From: Pseudobacteriovorax antillogorgiicola
Lineage (GTDB): Bacteria; Bdellovibrionota_B; Oligoflexia; Oligoflexales; CAIYRB01
Direction: 5' to 3'
DNA: 38,594 nucleotides
Assembly: GCA_945862295.1 (NCBI GenBank)
Contig: CAMAXT010000018.1
Span: forward strand, 1-38,594
In this document: positions 1-8,900 of the stretch, piece by piece
Layout of the letters: the number at the start of each line of letters is the position of its first letter
Numbering within the stretch: the first letter of the stretch is position 1
The notes under the pieces: model-generated
Database searches by the model: none
Told to the model about the DNA's origin: nothing
Seen by the model: only the letters and a program-made list of their open reading frames with translations
Program-made: the position numbers and the translations under genes

Positions 1-482
1 AACTCACCGCAGGCCTCCAGGGTGAAGTTACGGAACTAAAACGACAGAATGCGGAACTTACTTCAAAAAATGAAGAACTCACCGCTAGCGCAAGCGCACA
101 GCCAACAGTTATTGATGAGGGTTTGCCCGCAGACTTCCGTATGGGCAAAACAGTTGCATACTTCTCAAGTGGTAGCACTCGTTTAGATGCGAAATATAGA
201 CAGGATGCACAAGAGATTGCAGACATCTTAAAATCTAATCCAGAGCTTTACCTGACTCTTGAAGGCTATGCCGATCCAAGAGGTTCTGTGGAACTAAACA
301 ATAGCCTCGCTGAGAAGCGCGCACAGAGCGTTTTAAAGTACCTAGAACAAGCCGGTATCGCGAGTGAAAGAATCGCAGTTGAAGTTGTTGGTGCTACTGC
401 TGAGAAACGCGGCAACCGAGATGCAGCAGACATGCAACTAGACCGTAAAGTAGTCGCGAAATTTCAAACTACAGCGCACTAA
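1..482 (+). CDS. OmpA/Pal-domain protein, 3' part only
   Basis: The frame is open from base 3 to the TAA at 480-482 and has no start inside the window, so the gene begins upstream. The first ~40 visible residues are a polar, Glu/Lys/Asn-rich stretch that looks like a coiled coil. The rest is an OmpA-like peptidoglycan-binding domain: a YFSSGSTRL strand, then GYADPRG and LAEKRAQSV, which match the family's G-x-x-D-x-x-G and L-x-x-x-R-A-x-x-V. The Asp and Arg that bind diaminopimelate are both present. The protein would tether the outer membrane or a lipoprotein to peptidoglycan in the periplasm. The start, and therefore any signal peptide or lipobox, is not visible. The in-frame TTG at 123 lies inside the domain region and is not the real start. 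Confidence 0.85.
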   Translation, partial: LTAGLQGEVTELKRQNAELTSKNEELTASASAQPTVIDEGLPADFRMGKTVAYFSSGSTRLDAKYRQDAQEIADILKSNPELYLTLEGYADPRGSVELNNSLAEKRAQSVLKYLEQAGIASERIAVEVVGATAEKRGNRDAADMQLDRKVVAKFQTTAH

Positions 483-550
483 TATTCGAATCGAACTTTT
501 ATTTACTTTGGTCTTAAATTGATCAATAACACTCGAATGGGAGAATAGTT

Positions 551-1222
551 ATGAAGAGACTAACAACAATAGCTGCATTTATGTTTATGTCGATGGGCGC
601 AAATGCACAAGAAAACGCTGGAACAATGAGCGTAACTCCGCAGGAAACTCCGGCTTTCAAGCGCAATACTATCGAACTTCGTCCTTTGGAAACCGCAGCT
701 AGCGTCGTTCCAGGTGTTGCAGCAAGCGGCGCAACCTTTGAAACCGCTGTAACTCGCCAATGGGCGGCTGTTGTCGGCGGATCTTATACAGATGTGTCAA
801 TCTCTCAAGGCAACTTCGAAGAAGTACGCAACGAGACTGGCGCTCCAATCGTTAACTCTGGTTACGGGTACTCTGCGGGAGTTGGCGTGCGCTACTACGA
901 AGATCCAATTGGCGATAGTACCTACGGTGGTGGACATTTAGACTACAGTGAAATGAAAGCTAACTGGAACTATGAAGGTGATGACTATGTGACACGAGTT
1001 TACGGTGCGACGCCTTCTCTCGTAATTGGCTACCGTTGGGTTTGGCAAGGCGGTTTAGTAGCTCGTTTAGGTGCTGGTGCAGGCGTACCAGTAGTTGACT
1101 CACAAAGTACAACGGCAACTACTTCTAATGGTGATACCACTAAAGGTGTTGAGAAGATCGAAACATTCCTCGATCAAAACGTCATTCCGAAGTTGGATCT
1201 AGGCTTAGGCTATACGTTCTAA
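551..1222 (+). CDS. outer-membrane beta-barrel protein
   Basis: 223 residues. It has a typical signal peptide ending MSMGANAQ at about residue 20 and a GGGAG Shine-Dalgarno-like run (GGGAG) 7 bases before the ATG. The mature part is rich in alternating aromatic and Gly residues (GYGYSAGVGVRYYED, LVIGYRWVWQ, LVARLGAGAGV), consistent with amphipathic strands. It ends in GLGYTF; a C-terminal Phe is the usual beta-signal recognised by BamA. About eight strands would fit the length. I cannot name a family. It lies 68 bases after the OmpA-domain gene on the same strand and is followed by a strong terminator, so the two may share a transcript. Function (small porin, adhesin or structural protein) is unknown. 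Confidence 0.8.
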   Translation: MKRLTTIAAFMFMSMGANAQENAGTMSVTPQETPAFKRNTIELRPLETAASVVPGVAASGATFETAVTRQWAAVVGGSYTDVSISQGNFEEVRNETGAPIVNSGYGYSAGVGVRYYEDPIGDSTYGGGHLDYSEMKANWNYEGDDYVTRVYGATPSLVIGYRWVWQGGLVARLGAGAGVPVVDSQSTTATTSNGDTTKGVEKIETFLDQNVIPKLDLGLGYTF

Positions 1223-1245
1223 ACTATCTAGCATACATACTTAAG

Positions 1246-1269
1246 AGCCGGGTTCGACCCGGCTTTTTT
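1246..1269 (+). terminator. Rho-independent terminator after the beta-barrel gene
   Basis: A 7-bp stem AGCCGGG/CCCGGCT with loop TTCGA is followed by a T run. It lies 23 bases past the stop of the outer-membrane protein gene. Confidence 0.85.
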
Positions 1270-1290
1270 GTTGTGTCGAGATTGTGGAAT

Positions 1291-1320
1291 AAAAAAAGCC
1301 GGGGATAAACCCCGGCTTTA
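1291..1320 (-). terminator. Rho-independent terminator after csbD-like gene
   Basis: On the minus strand the stem AGCCGGGG/CCCCGGCT (loop TTTAT) is followed by seven T. It closes the minus-strand transcript carrying the CsbD gene. The plus-strand terminator at 1246-1269 uses nearly the same stem. Confidence 0.85.
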
Positions 1321-1334
1321 CTCTGCTAATCAAC

Positions 1335-1535
1335 TCAATTGATTGTTTTAATGAATGCGTCGTACTCTTTGTCTGCTTCGTCTTTTTTCATGCCGTAGCG
1401 TTTTTGAATTGTACCTTTGAGTTCTTCAGCTCTTCCGGAGATGTAGTCTAAATCATCATCCGTGAGCTTTGCCCATTTTGCCTTTACTTTGCCTTTAAGT
1501 TCTTTCCATTGGCCTTCTAAAATATCTCTGTTCAT
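1335..1535 (-). CDS. CsbD-family stress protein
   Basis: 66 residues matching the CsbD/YjbJ family over its whole length: N-terminal NRDILEGQWKELKGKVK, then WAKLTDDDLDYISGRAEELKG and a C-terminal KKDEADKEYDAF. Family members are small hydrophilic cytoplasmic proteins induced by general stress (SigB-dependent in Bacillus, abundant in Escherichia coli); their biochemical role is unknown. An AGGAG Shine-Dalgarno lies 8 bases before the ATG. The gene starts 51 bases after the stop of the receiver-kinase hybrid on the same strand, so it is either the last gene of that signalling operon or has its own promoter in the gap. The placement suggests the kinases control a stress response, which is inference. 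Confidence 0.9.
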   Translation of the reverse strand: MNRDILEGQWKELKGKVKAKWAKLTDDDLDYISGRAEELKGTIQKRYGMKKDEADKEYDAFIKTIN

Positions 1536-1542
1536 AATTAAT

Positions 1543-1564
1543 CTCCTAAAAAGTTCACTTTTAG
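1543..1564 (-). promoter_or_regulatory. hairpin touching the csbD Shine-Dalgarno
   Basis: On the minus strand CTAAAAGT-GA-ACTTTTTAG (one bulged T) forms an 8-bp stem whose 3' arm runs into the AGGAG ribosome binding site (1543-1547). The hairpin could limit ribosome access. There is no T-run, so it is not a terminator. Confidence 0.3.
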
Positions 1565-1586
1565 AAGTACAATTGCTATACTAATT

Positions 1587-2708
1587 TTAGTTTTGTGAGA
1601 ATGGGTCGCGTTTAAAAAGAATGGCAACGGTTGTGCCTTCGTGATTTGACGATTCGATAAAGATTTCGCCGCGATGCTGATCGACAATCTTGCGTGCAAT
1701 CGCAAGACCGAGACCGCTTCCTTCAACTTCGTTACCACTTTTTACCCGCACTAGAGGCGAGAAGATACGGTTGTGTTCCTTTTGAGGAATTCCGACACCA
1801 TTGTCCGTAATTAGGACTTTAATGTCATAGTTCACTTCGTCTTTTTTGTCAGTTTGGCCAAGAGAAATGGTGATTTTTGGACTGCGGTCTGGATGCCGGT
1901 ATTTGATACTATTTTGAATGATGTTTTGAAAAAGCTGCATTAAGGCCATTTGGTCAGCTTTTATGGTCGTTAGGTCGGTGTCTACTTTTGTATCTGAATT
2001 CGTTTGGTGAATTAAGGTTCGCAGGTTATCTAACGCTTTTTCTACTGCTGTAGAAATTTTTACATCTTCAAGGGCTCGCTCTAGGCGGCCAGACTTTGCA
2101 TAGTTAAGCAGCTCGTTGACGAAATCGATGATATTTCTAGACACCCCAATCAGTGAATCTGAATATTTGCTAATCTCCCCATCTTTAAGATCTTCAGCCC
2201 GCAATTTTAGTAGCTGTGACAACTGGTTGATCGTCGCTAATGGTGACTTAATATCGTGTGCTGCGGTGTAGGCAAAATCTTCTAGTTCGCGCTGTTTATC
2301 GTTGAGCTTCTTTTGCAGCTCACTATTTCTGATCGCATTGATGACGGCTATGCCAACGGATTCAGATGTTGTGTCAGACTTAACTAAGTAGTCTGACGCA
2401 CCCGCTTTGAGCGCAGATACTGCAACGCTTTCATCACCTTCTCCTGTCAAAAAAATCACTGGTGTTTCATTGGCAATGGGTTTTATTTTTTTAAGAAGTG
2501 ATATGCCGTTTTCGGCACCTAGCATGTAATCAAGAATGATGCAGTGATATGTTTTTTTTTTGAGGGCCTTAAGGCATTCCTCGAAATCTTCTGCGTGGTC
2601 TAGGGAGATATCCCATTTATGGGAAAGAGCTTTCAAAACTTTACGGCGAATCAAATGGAAGTCAGCTGGGTTGTCGTCGACCACTAAAAGTTCTATTTTT
2701 CGGTCCAT
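1587..2708 (-). CDS. hybrid sensor: receiver domain fused to histidine kinase
   Basis: 373 residues. Residues 1-120 are a CheY-like receiver with D11/D12, phospho-acceptor D60 (IILDYMLG), T88 and K110 (YLVKSD). A short coiled coil (LQKKLNDKQRELEDF) leads to a HisKA domain with H151 in AAHDIKSPL. The HATPase domain has an N box (QNIIQNSIKY), a G1 box (ITDNGVGIP) and a G2 box (GSGLGLAIARKIV). It has no membrane segment, so it acts in the cytoplasm, probably taking phosphate from the upstream kinase onto D60 to tune its own kinase activity. It starts 2 bases after the stop of the receiver gene, so translation is probably coupled. The output partner is not in the window. Confidence 0.9.
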   Translation of the reverse strand: MDRKIELLVVDDNPADFHLIRRKVLKALSHKWDISLDHAEDFEECLKALKKKTYHCIILDYMLGAENGISLLKKIKPIANETPVIFLTGEGDESVAVSALKAGASDYLVKSDTTSESVGIAVINAIRNSELQKKLNDKQRELEDFAYTAAHDIKSPLATINQLSQLLKLRAEDLKDGEISKYSDSLIGVSRNIIDFVNELLNYAKSGRLERALEDVKISTAVEKALDNLRTLIHQTNSDTKVDTDLTTIKADQMALMQLFQNIIQNSIKYRHPDRSPKITISLGQTDKKDEVNYDIKVLITDNGVGIPQKEHNRIFSPLVRVKSGNEVEGSGLGLAIARKIVDQHRGEIFIESSNHEGTTVAILFKRDPFSQN

Positions 2709-2710
2709 GC

Positions 2711-3154
2711 TCAGTCTTCCTTGGGTGGCAACACGACGAGTTTCAACCAGTACGATCCCAATTCACGGAGTGTTTTAATAAACTCGTCAACTTCGACCGG
2801 CTTAATCAAAAATGAGTTGCATCCTAGCTCGTAAGTTCTAACGATGTCTTCTTCTTTCTTTGACGTAGTTAAGACAATAACAGGGATAATGGCCAGGCGC
2901 TTGTCATCTTTTATAGACTTTAAAACCTGTTTTCCGTCGATCTTAGGGATATTTAAATCTAGCAAGATAAGATCAGGCTTAGGGCTATTCAGGGCGTTGG
3001 CGAATTTTCCTCGCCTAAATAGGTAGTCTAGTGCCTCTTCTCCATCGGAAACAATGCGTAAATCCGCGTCAATATGCCCGCGCTGAAAGGACCTGCGCGC
3101 GAGATTTTGTTCGGCAGGGTTATCTTCGACTAAAAGCACGACGGCGTCTTTCAA
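2711..3154 (-). CDS. single-domain response regulator, Rcp1 type
   Basis: 147 residues, receiver only. E10/D11 form the acidic pocket, D66 (LILLDLNIP) is the phospho-acceptor, T96/T97 (VLTTSK) and K118 (SFLIKPV) complete the active site. The C-terminal helix followed by YWLKLVVLPP is the signature of the Rcp1 subfamily, which partners phytochrome-like and other PAS kinases; it has no DNA-binding output. It sits between a membrane kinase (15 bases upstream) and a receiver-kinase hybrid (2 bases downstream), so it may act as a phosphate shuttle between them. The function of the set is inferred from gene order only. Confidence 0.9.
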   Translation of the reverse strand: MKDAVVLLVEDNPAEQNLARRSFQRGHIDADLRIVSDGEEALDYLFRRGKFANALNSPKPDLILLDLNIPKIDGKQVLKSIKDDKRLAIIPVIVLTTSKKEEDIVRTYELGCNSFLIKPVEVDEFIKTLRELGSYWLKLVVLPPKED

Positions 3155-3169
3155 AATGGCTCTCTCTTT

Positions 3170-5773
3170 TTATGTCAATGGTAAGGTAATAGAAAAACTT
3201 GATCCGACATCTAGTTGCGACGTTACTGCAATAGTGCCGTTATGCCGTTCGATGATTCTTTTGCAAATGGAAAGTCCAATACCGGTACCTTCATATTGGT
3301 TCATGCCATGCAGCCTTTTGAATGGCAAAAATATCTGAGCTAAATATTCGTTCTTCATGCCGATACCGTTATCAATAACTTCGATCGTCAGTTTGTCGGC
3401 ATTCTTTGACGTTTTGATCTGGATGATTGGTGTAGCATCCTTTTTCACAAACTTGATTGCGTTGCTGATGAGGTTAGAGAAAAGTTGGCCGAGGAGAGTT
3501 TTATCGGCTTTGAGATTTATGTCGCTTTTGTCATGAGTTATCTGAGCGCCTGTTTCGGTGATGTGTACTGCCATATCTTCTAAGACATTTTCGATAACTT
3601 GATCAAGATCAATATCGATGACTTTCATAGCTCCGCGTCCGGCTCGGGAAAGATGCAAGAGGTCGTTGACGAGTGTCTCCATACGTCGGGCAGCATCAGT
3701 TATGAATCTAAGATCATCGGCAGCATCTTTTGGTAAATCGCCGCCAAGGTCATCCTCAAGTAATTTGCTGTATGAAATGAGGTTGCGAACTGGTTCCTTC
3801 AAGTCATGGGAGGCGACATAGCTGAACTCTTCAAGTTCCTGGTTGGTTTTTTCAAGCTTTTTAGCGAACTCGTGCAGCCGGCGTTCAGATTCGGTAACAT
3901 CAATAGCGATTTCAAGGAAACCAACTATTTTTCCTTCTTCTTTGATGGGAGTAATAATGAGACTCACAGGAAGGCGGCTACCGTCTTTTCTGACGTAGAG
4001 CCACTGTCGTTCTTCATAAGCACCATGACGAGCGACTTCGGTAAGAGCGCCGAAAGTTGTTGTTTCCTTTTGAGCCCGAGCGAAAATCTCTTCACTATGG
4101 TTCTTCAATTCTTCCGGAACATGGAAATCCAGAGCTGATTTTCTATCGACGACATCGCTACTGGTGTAGCCAAGCATTTTCTCCGCGCCTGAATTAAAGA
4201 TCGTGATTTTGCCGTGTAGGTCGGTAGCGATTATAGAAACTCGAGTCGAACCATCAAGAACAGCTTGCAGACTGTTTGAGAGATTCATTGCATCTCTACT
4301 CTTTAAACTCGTTAGTCTAACGAGAAAGACCATTATCGAAAGCAACAAACTCACCAGGATACCAACAGCTAAGACTTGCCGAGCTAGGATACTTTGGTTC
4401 TTCGAAAGCATCTTGTTGCTAGGCATGACGTTTAAAGTCCAGTTTTGATAGCCATGCTCAACGGAGCGGTATGCTACGATGTCATGGACGTCGATGTCTG
4501 TTTTGCCATCCCGCGAGTATAGAAATTTTCCTTCATCAAAAACAGCGAAGTTAAAATCCGGAAGAACACGCTCTTTGTTTGCAATCGCATTGAAAAGCTT
4601 GCTGACATCGAATATTGCGAAGACAACGCCATCAAACGTTGTCTTCTTGCGATAGGCGGCGACGACCATTGCGAAGGCAGGTTTATCGTCACCGATCGTG
4701 AACGTGTTGCTCAGGTGAAACGGATTTCCCTCTGATACTTTCGCCCCCGTTTTTTCAACCGTTTCGGCGATTTCTTTGATTTCACTAATATGGGTATAGG
4801 TGATTGTAGATTTTTTCTTTATGAGTACGATGTTGCCATTTTCGTCGGTCTTGCCAATGGCTTCGAAACCCGGAAGTTCATCTAGTCGTTCAGACGCATC
4901 GTTGTAGAGAAAGTCTACCGGCACCCCGACTTCGGAAGACAGATACTCGGTGGCACGTTCCAAGACACGTCCTCTCAACATGATTCTTGTTTCCATTAAA
5001 TCTCGAAAGTGATTGGCCGCACTTTCCGTAAACTCGCGCGTGGACTCCTTTTCACCGTAGATCGCTCCTTGGTAGGAAAGAAGTGTAAAGACAGTACCCA
5101 GGGCAAAGATTAGAAAGCTCGACCAAACAGGAATGATTTCACCTCTGGAGCGCGTATCTCGCCAAAAGTAAGCGCAGATGCCGCCGCTTAGAAGGAGGTT
5201 ACCGATTGAAGTTGCGAGTGCGATGCTGATCATTTCTTTCCAGCCGTAATTGCCAAGGTACGACTGCGAATAACCTAATTGGGCTACAAGGCCGAATATT
5301 GCAGATGTTCCGGCGACAATGGCGCAAAGTACGGAACTGATTTTCCTATGGGATCCAGCGCCGAAAATTAGCGAGGCAGCTGTTAGGACAAAACAAATAG
5401 CCGTATTTGCTGCCATCCGACTTGGAAAAACTTTCGGACTGCCAATTGGACGGTTAATAAATAGCTCGTCGATGCCAAGGTTGGTGCCGGAAAAGTAGGA
5501 GACGAGCGTGAGGGAGCAAACTATGAGAACGATCGTGCTAACGACGCGCGAAAATATTGTCTTCTCAATGAATAAGAACGCCATGCCGAGACAGAGAAAA
5601 GACAGGGCAGAATTAAAGTGAACGGGAGCTACGCCAGTCTCAAGTTCGACCAGAGACTGAGATTCCGTAAACCAAGCAAAGATAACAAGAGCCCCGAGAA
5701 ACATAGCTGATAGACTGCCGACAAGCTGTGCTTTCTGCTTCGATATAAGATTCTTAAAAGGTCCAACCTTCAT
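3170..5773 (-). CDS. membrane PAS-domain sensor histidine kinase
   Basis: 867 residues from the ATG at 5771-5773. The frame extends up to a GTG at 5929, but that start lies inside a terminator-like hairpin with no ribosome binding site, and the extra 52 residues resemble nothing. The N-terminus has about seven hydrophobic segments (a 7TM-like sensor), then a ~200-residue extracytoplasmic loop between membrane segments and a last segment VLAVGILVSLLLSIMVFLV. A PAS/PAC domain follows (ITIFNSGAEKMLGYTSSDVV). The HisKA His (ASHDLKEPV) is residue 656 from this start. The HATPase has NLISNAIKF, VIDNGIGM and EGTGIGLSICKRII. It heads the operon with the Rcp1-type receiver and the hybrid kinase. The kinase core is of the HDLKEP phytochrome-related class. 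The ligand is unknown. Confidence 0.88.
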   Translation of the reverse strand: MKVGPFKNLISKQKAQLVGSLSAMFLGALVIFAWFTESQSLVELETGVAPVHFNSALSFLCLGMAFLFIEKTIFSRVVSTIVLIVCSLTLVSYFSGTNLGIDELFINRPIGSPKVFPSRMAANTAICFVLTAASLIFGAGSHRKISSVLCAIVAGTSAIFGLVAQLGYSQSYLGNYGWKEMISIALATSIGNLLLSGGICAYFWRDTRSRGEIIPVWSSFLIFALGTVFTLLSYQGAIYGEKESTREFTESAANHFRDLMETRIMLRGRVLERATEYLSSEVGVPVDFLYNDASERLDELPGFEAIGKTDENGNIVLIKKKSTITYTHISEIKEIAETVEKTGAKVSEGNPFHLSNTFTIGDDKPAFAMVVAAYRKKTTFDGVVFAIFDVSKLFNAIANKERVLPDFNFAVFDEGKFLYSRDGKTDIDVHDIVAYRSVEHGYQNWTLNVMPSNKMLSKNQSILARQVLAVGILVSLLLSIMVFLVRLTSLKSRDAMNLSNSLQAVLDGSTRVSIIATDLHGKITIFNSGAEKMLGYTSSDVVDRKSALDFHVPEELKNHSEEIFARAQKETTTFGALTEVARHGAYEERQWLYVRKDGSRLPVSLIITPIKEEGKIVGFLEIAIDVTESERRLHEFAKKLEKTNQELEEFSYVASHDLKEPVRNLISYSKLLEDDLGGDLPKDAADDLRFITDAARRMETLVNDLLHLSRAGRGAMKVIDIDLDQVIENVLEDMAVHITETGAQITHDKSDINLKADKTLLGQLFSNLISNAIKFVKKDATPIIQIKTSKNADKLTIEVIDNGIGMKNEYLAQIFLPFKRLHGMNQYEGTGIGLSICKRIIERHNGTIAVTSQLDVGSSFSITLPLT

Positions 5774-5903
5774 CTTTTCTGGATGTCCGGAGCGGTCTGT
5801 GACGAGTTCGGAGGTGAAAAGGTCTGTGAGCTCAACAAAAGAAATAGCAACTACCGTGCCGAAATAACGATCACTTTGAGAGTTTAATAGCTCCAAAAAT
5901 CGC

Positions 5904-5959
5904 AAAAAAGGGGGCAAAGTGTAGGGCACAACATACAGGCACTTTGCCCAGCCCTACAC
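5904..5959 (-). terminator. terminator with two competing stems, between macroglobulin and kinase genes
   Basis: Read on the minus strand, the order is A = GTGTAGGGC (5959-5951), B = GGGCAAAGTG (5949-5940), A' = GCCCTACAC (5927-5919), B' = CACTTTGCCC (5921-5912), then CC and six T (5909-5904). B/B' followed by T6 is a Rho-independent terminator that starts 16 bases past the macroglobulin stop. A/A' is an equally perfect 9-bp stem sharing three bases with B', so the two cannot both form completely. The arrangement resembles a terminator/antiterminator pair controlling read-through into the kinase operon. Confidence 0.6.
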
Positions 5960-5965
5960 CCTAAC

Positions 5966-8900
5966 CTAGCGCTTGACCTCGATCGTTGCACCGGCACTAA
6001 AGCCATTGAATTCCGGAGCGTACATGGACTGAATCTCTGCGGGCATCGAGCGAAACACGCCCGCGTTGGCGGCGCGAATCCTGTAGCGAAAGGTGTATTC
6101 GCCAACAGGAATATGTTCGAAAAAGAAATTCGTGCCGTTGTCGCGAACTTCTTCGTACCAGTAGAGACCAAGGTCCCACTTGTGACCGGAGGTGACGGCA
6201 TCTGGTTCAAATCCAGCAGGACGAGGGTCACGTAGGTGTATGTACTCCGCCTGGTGTTTACTTTTCACAGAAATCTGAACTTCGATCTCGTCACCGACCT
6301 GTACCGCTTGGCCTTGCTTGAGCGGCGTTAAAGTCATCTCGTTACCGGCTGCCTGCCTCCTAAAATATGAACGCTCGATTTTGAAAAAATCGCCGCTGCT
6401 TGTTGTCGGAAGTTTCTCTGTCGAATAATGCCAGGCCGCATTGGCGAACATCAGCGCTCCGCTTTGCTTTTGCAGTGAAATATTAGCCATTTCGGGCACT
6501 ATTTTAGACGCCTCTACTTGGACGAACTTTCTGCCTTCGTACTTGTCGTCACTGAACAAAATGCTCTCTTTTATCGGTCCGATTTGGACGCTAACTTCCT
6601 CTTTCTTTAGGAGTGTGCCTTCACGGCCCATCCATTTTGCTAAAGAATAAATAACTTCGGAGGTCGCTTTCGTGCTCTTCCATTGGTTCAGTTTCTTATT
6701 CATAAAGAGCCAGTGCACCAATCCGGACGCGATTGGATCCTTCGGACGCATTTCCGTTAAAGCTCTCAAGGCAAAGGCATGGGTCTCAATTGTGTCGTTG
6801 TACCAGAGCCACGAACGATCTTCAGGAGTCCAATGAGTGCCAGTAGCCTCGTCGTTGATCGCGCTATCGAGGATGCTGTCTAAAACAAGCTTCGCGTCGG
6901 TTACCCGCTTAGAGCGGTGCAGAGTGAGACTAAGCATCAGCTTTGAATAAGGTGACTGCGTTTTCCAGCTTTTGAATGAAAAGTTCAACATTTCATTGCG
7001 GTCTTTGTCGCTGAAGACTTTTGACACCATCGCTTGATCTTTAAACGATGAGGCGGTGTAAAGAAAAAACGTCAGGTATTCGATGTCAGCCTCTGCCGGC
7101 TTAGTCCACAGTTTTTTACGGTGCGCACCCAAGTATGCCCAACCTTTTGCGATAACGTCTTGCGGCACCGGGATATCAAACTCTTCGGCTTTCGCGAAAC
7201 CGTTCATTAGATAGAGTGTCATATAAGGTGATGGTTCGCCTCCTGGAAACCAAGGAAACCCACCGTTTGTTGTTTGATACTTTTTGAGTTTAGCGAATGC
7301 TAAAGCGCGCATGCTCTCAGCAGTCTGCTTTTGCAAAAGATTGATCAGTTCGTGGCCGTTGTTTTGGGAGTCGCCAGAAGATTGAGCGAGCCAGGGAGTC
7401 TCCTCAAGGAGCATTCTTTTATTTGGATCATCTTTGGTCCACGGCTCGTACTGGGTATCGCGTTGAGACATCGTTGCAGCGGCTTTTGCCAGATTGGGAT
7501 TCTTGTTGAAAAGAGACGCCATAATTCCGGCCGCTAGGAAGCGGTTGAGAGTCTGCTCTGTGCACTCGTACGGATATTCAACTAAGTAGGGCAACGATTT
7601 CAGGGTGGAAAAGAAAAGTTGACCATCGATCGTGACCGCCAATTTTTCATTGATCAGGCTAGGGTCATTATTTGCCAAAAGATCCGGGAATTGCAACTTT
7701 TTTGGCTGATTATCTTTTAGCGCGATGAACCGACTTTGAACTAAATGCATCCGGCCTGGAAGGACCGGGATCGATCGTTCCTCGCCGTCAGAGATGTTGC
7801 CAGAGCTTGCGATTGATGAAAGGTTGACGTTGCCGATGCCGGGTGGAATCTCGAGCTCAACAGTAACCGCTGACGACTCCTTTGCATTAATGGAAAAATT
7901 TGCTTCACTGAGTTTCAGGCCGAAAAGTTTTCCAATATCTTTGTCGTTAGAATCTGTCAAACGAACACTCACAAGACCGGAAAGAGATTTTTCTGACGTA
8001 TTGTTGACAACTACCTGAATTGCAACCTTATCGCCTTCACGGAAAAGTCTCGGCGTATACAGTCGGACCATTAAGTCCTTGGCAGTTTGAACTTCTTTGT
8101 GCGCGACCCCTGATGAAAAGTCTTTCATCAATGCAACAGCCCAGACGTGCCAGGTTGTTAACGAATCAGGAAGTTTGAATGTTACCGATGCTGTGCCGTT
8201 GTCATCAGTTACTAGGTGCGGTACAAAGAGCGCTGTTTCATTGAAATTCTCACGTAATTGGGGTGTCTCAGTCGGTGGTTTTGTGTGGGATTTTGCCGCA
8301 CTGCTGACAACCTCCTCGACTGTGCTCTCTTGGCTCCTGGCGCCGTCAGCCTGCGCTTCTGTCGGGGCAGCCATTGGCCTAGCGATGACAGACTCACTCA
8401 AACTATATGGTCTAGATTTCCTCCTGAGTCCTGCACCACCGATACCGTAGTCGTCAATATCGACAAGTATGTCGCTGGCATAGAATGGAAAATTAGTTTG
8501 TAAGCTGAACCCTGCACTAGCGATCTGACCTCCAGACCTCGCCATCAGGTTGATATGCGGCCTAGGTGTTTCTAGTGTCTGTGGAAACAAAAATATCGGC
8601 GCGGTGACATTGTACGGTCCGAAGAGATCGAGACTTTTGTCATACATAAAAGTTAGAATTTCAGCTGCACGGTCTTTAGCGTTACTACCCTTTACTTTTA
8701 TTGTGAAGGTTTCTTCCATACCGGGGGTCATCTGTTCTCTTAGACTAGAAAAAGATACCTCGACTTCTTTATTGTCCCAAGGAACAAAAAGCATCGATTT
8801 CGCGCTGTAATACTGAAAGTCATAAATAACATCCAAGGTTGCCGCTATACCGCCACGCATGTCTGCGGTTATCGGGAGATCGATGATGTTAACGCCAGGC

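Noticed and set aside
5774-5929. GTG start at 5929 for the membrane kinase
   Set aside because: It lies inside the terminator hairpin of the preceding gene, has no ribosome binding site, and adds 52 residues with no membrane or domain signal.
8097-8503. Plus-strand frames of 80-117 residues inside the macroglobulin gene
   Set aside because: They are antisense to a long, well-supported coding sequence with clear domain motifs and have no ribosome binding sites.
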